This document shows positions 62,872-64,000 of a stretch of 64,000 nt of DNA, piece by piece (the first letter of the stretch is position 1; each line of letters begins with the position of its first letter). Source of the stretch: JAJXWB01 sp964634325 (GTDB lineage: Bacteria > Pseudomonadota > Alphaproteobacteria > Rhizobiales > Beijerinckiaceae); contig CAZWJF010000002.1 in assembly GCA_964634325.1 (NCBI GenBank), positions 253,028 to 317,027 of the forward strand, given 5' to 3'. The notes under the pieces are model-generated. The model saw nothing but the letters and a program-made list of their open reading frames with translations. It was not told the DNA's origin and made no database searches. Both the position numbers and the translations under genes were made by a program.

Positions 62872-63328
62872 CACACGGCACTCCAGGACGCCAGTCCGAA
62901 CTCGAAAAGGTTACGCATTAGCCATGATCCGCGAGACGAGGCGACTATGCCGTACGGAGGTTGCTCGTTGGTTACCTGACAAAGACGCTGGACAAAAAAA
63001 TTGTCAGAAGCGACTGTCTTCAAGCGATTCGTTTTCCGACAGGCTCCGCGCGAGCGACGTCTGAACGTTTCGACAGCTCGTTTGCTTAAAGCTTGTTTGC
63101 GTCCGGGGCTCGACCGCCGCGCGCAGGGCGGGACGATTCCGTTGGGTCATTCGCAATGGTTGCGCTTCAGGCGCAAAGCGACGACTGGCCAAAACGGTTT
63201 GTTAACCAATCGGGCTCTACAGTTAACGTGAACATTGGATTGCGTATGACCTTGGATTGCCGGGCGCCGTGGCGCGGGGGCGGGGGAACATCCGACTGGC
63301 GCCGTACGGGGAAGGGTGGGGACAGCTG
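62872..63328. promoter_or_regulatory. ctrA: 457-bp regulatory region between fliJ-like gene and ctrA
   Basis: No credible gene here. Two GANTC sites, GATTC at 63026-63030 and 63135-63139, would be methylated by CcrM. GTTAAC appears at 63201-63206 and 63222-63227. A TTAA also occurs near 63085. This mix of CcrM sites and TTAA half-sites resembles the Caulobacter ctrA P1/P2 region. No certain -10/-35 pair identified. Confidence 0.6.
63201..63227. promoter_or_regulatory. Tandem GTTAAC boxes, 21 bp apart
   Basis: GTTAAC at 63201-63206 and 63222-63227, about 100 bp before the ctrA start. CtrA half-sites contain TTAA, but the classic TTAA-N7-TTAA spacing is not met; here the TTAA cores are 17 bp apart. 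Confidence 0.45.
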
Positions 63329-64000
63329 ATGCGCGTACTACTGATCGAAGACGACAGCGCTACGGCGCAGAGCATCGAGCTGATGCTCAAGTCCGAGAAT
63401 TTCAACGTCTATACGACGGATCTCGGCGAAGAAGGCATCGACCTCGGCAAGCTCTATGACTACGACATCATCCTGCTGGACCTGAACCTGCCGGACATGT
63501 CGGGCTACGAGGTGCTTCGCACTCTGCGCGTGGCCAAGGTCAAGACGCCGATCCTGATCCTCTCGGGCCTCGCCGGCATCGAAGACAAGGTGAAAGGTCT
63601 CGGCTTCGGCGCCGACGACTATCTGACCAAGCCCTTCCATAAGGACGAACTGGTCGCGCGCATCCACGCGATCGTGCGCCGCTCGAAGGGCCACGCCCAG
63701 TCGGTCATTACGACCGGAGACCTCGTCGTCAATCTCGACCAGAAGACGGTCGAAGTGGACGGCGCCCGCGTGCATCTGACCGGCAAGGAATACCAGATGC
63801 TCGAGCTGCTCTCGCTGCGCAAGGGCACGACGCTGACCAAGGAGATGTTCCTCAACCATCTCTACGGCGGCATGGACGAGCCGGAACTCAAGATCATCGA
63901 CGTTTTCATCTGCAAGCTGCGCAAGAAGCTCGCCAACGCGAGCCAGGGCCGCAACTACATCGAGACGGTGTGGGGCCGCGGCTACGTGCTGCGCGAGCCG
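63329..64000 (+). CDS. ctrA: Cell-cycle master regulator CtrA (3' end outside window)
   Basis: An OmpR-type response regulator: receiver with phospho-acceptor Asp51 (IILLDLNLPDMSGYEVL) and KPFHKDELVARIHAIVRRSK, then the winged helix (LTGKEYQMLELLSLRKGTTL, FICKLRKKLANAS, ETVWGRGYVLREP). 224 codons are in the window, so only a few residues are missing. Start MRVLLIEDDSATAQSIELML is invariant in the family. It controls flagellar, division and replication genes; SciP, encoded 2 kb upstream, is its inhibitor. Confidence 0.98.
   Translation, partial: MRVLLIEDDSATAQSIELMLKSENFNVYTTDLGEEGIDLGKLYDYDIILLDLNLPDMSGYEVLRTLRVAKVKTPILILSGLAGIEDKVKGLGFGADDYLTKPFHKDELVARIHAIVRRSKGHAQSVITTGDLVVNLDQKTVEVDGARVHLTGKEYQMLELLSLRKGTTLTKEMFLNHLYGGMDEPELKIIDVFICKLRKKLANASQGRNYIETVWGRGYVLREP

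Overview
This is a GC-rich, gene-dense stretch of an alphaproteobacterial chromosome, most likely Hyphomicrobiales (Rhizobiales). The right edge carries ctrA, sciP and a fliJ-like gene, the alphaproteobacterial cell-cycle and flagellar set, with GANTC (CcrM-type) sites in the ctrA upstream region. Genus cannot be fixed by reading alone. No rRNA, tRNA, CRISPR array or complete insertion sequence was seen.

Layout. (1) 1-7752: extracellular polysaccharide region, with a GH5 glycanase (cut by the window edge), a Wzx-type flippase, a Wzz-like chain-length protein with a decayed kinase domain, a polyprenyl-phosphate sugar transferase and GDP-mannose synthesis (manC). (2) 7792-13765: release factor 3 and an RND efflux pump with its adaptor. 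(3) 13944-16754: arsenic operon arsR-arsM-arsC-acr3. (4) 16766-19371: MaoC hydratase, SDR dehydrogenase and an ACAD10/11-type kinase homologue, with palindromic GTCGGACA boxes. (5) 19622-22592: a SASA esterase, then a TPP riboswitch and thiC. (6) 22645-24885: a compact minus-strand array of putative HNH-type toxin tips alternating with DUF2019 proteins, with one intact pair and several decayed modules. (7) 24936-27606: eutB-eutC-mog. (8) 27610-30887: EmrAB-type efflux under a MarR regulator. (9) 31053-36809: aldo/keto reductase, a DUF1439-like protein, a second metalloid locus (ArsR, ArsP-like permease, thioredoxin-like protein) and an ABC exporter. (10) 36943-41912: a periplasmic binding protein, then a trans-envelope module of coiled-coil protein, longin-like/TM/BON-like/OmpA protein and Ras-like GTPase, facing a degenerate kinase-like protein. 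(11) 42006-47540: two-component system, glycosyltransferase and GDP-D-rhamnose synthesis (gmd, rmd). (12) 47692-59619: acyl-CoA and organic-acid catabolism with GntR and TetR regulators and a molybdenum hydroxylase large subunit without its partners. (13) 59786-64000: universal stress protein, sciP, membrane flippase-like protein, fliJ-like gene and ctrA (cut by the window edge).

How the genes fit together. ManC supplies GDP-mannose to Gmd and Rmd 40 kb away, so the two polysaccharide regions probably make one D-rhamnose-containing polymer. ArsM produces methylated arsenicals, which the ArsP-like permease of the second metalloid locus could export. The kinase/MaoC/SDR operon and the distant acyl-CoA dehydrogenase/GntR pair share a GTCCGACA-type operator and correspond to the separate parts of animal ACAD10/11 and MFE-2 proteins, which suggests one fatty-acid-type regulon. 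The least-explained systems are the toxin/DUF2019 array and the GTPase-longin-OmpA module.
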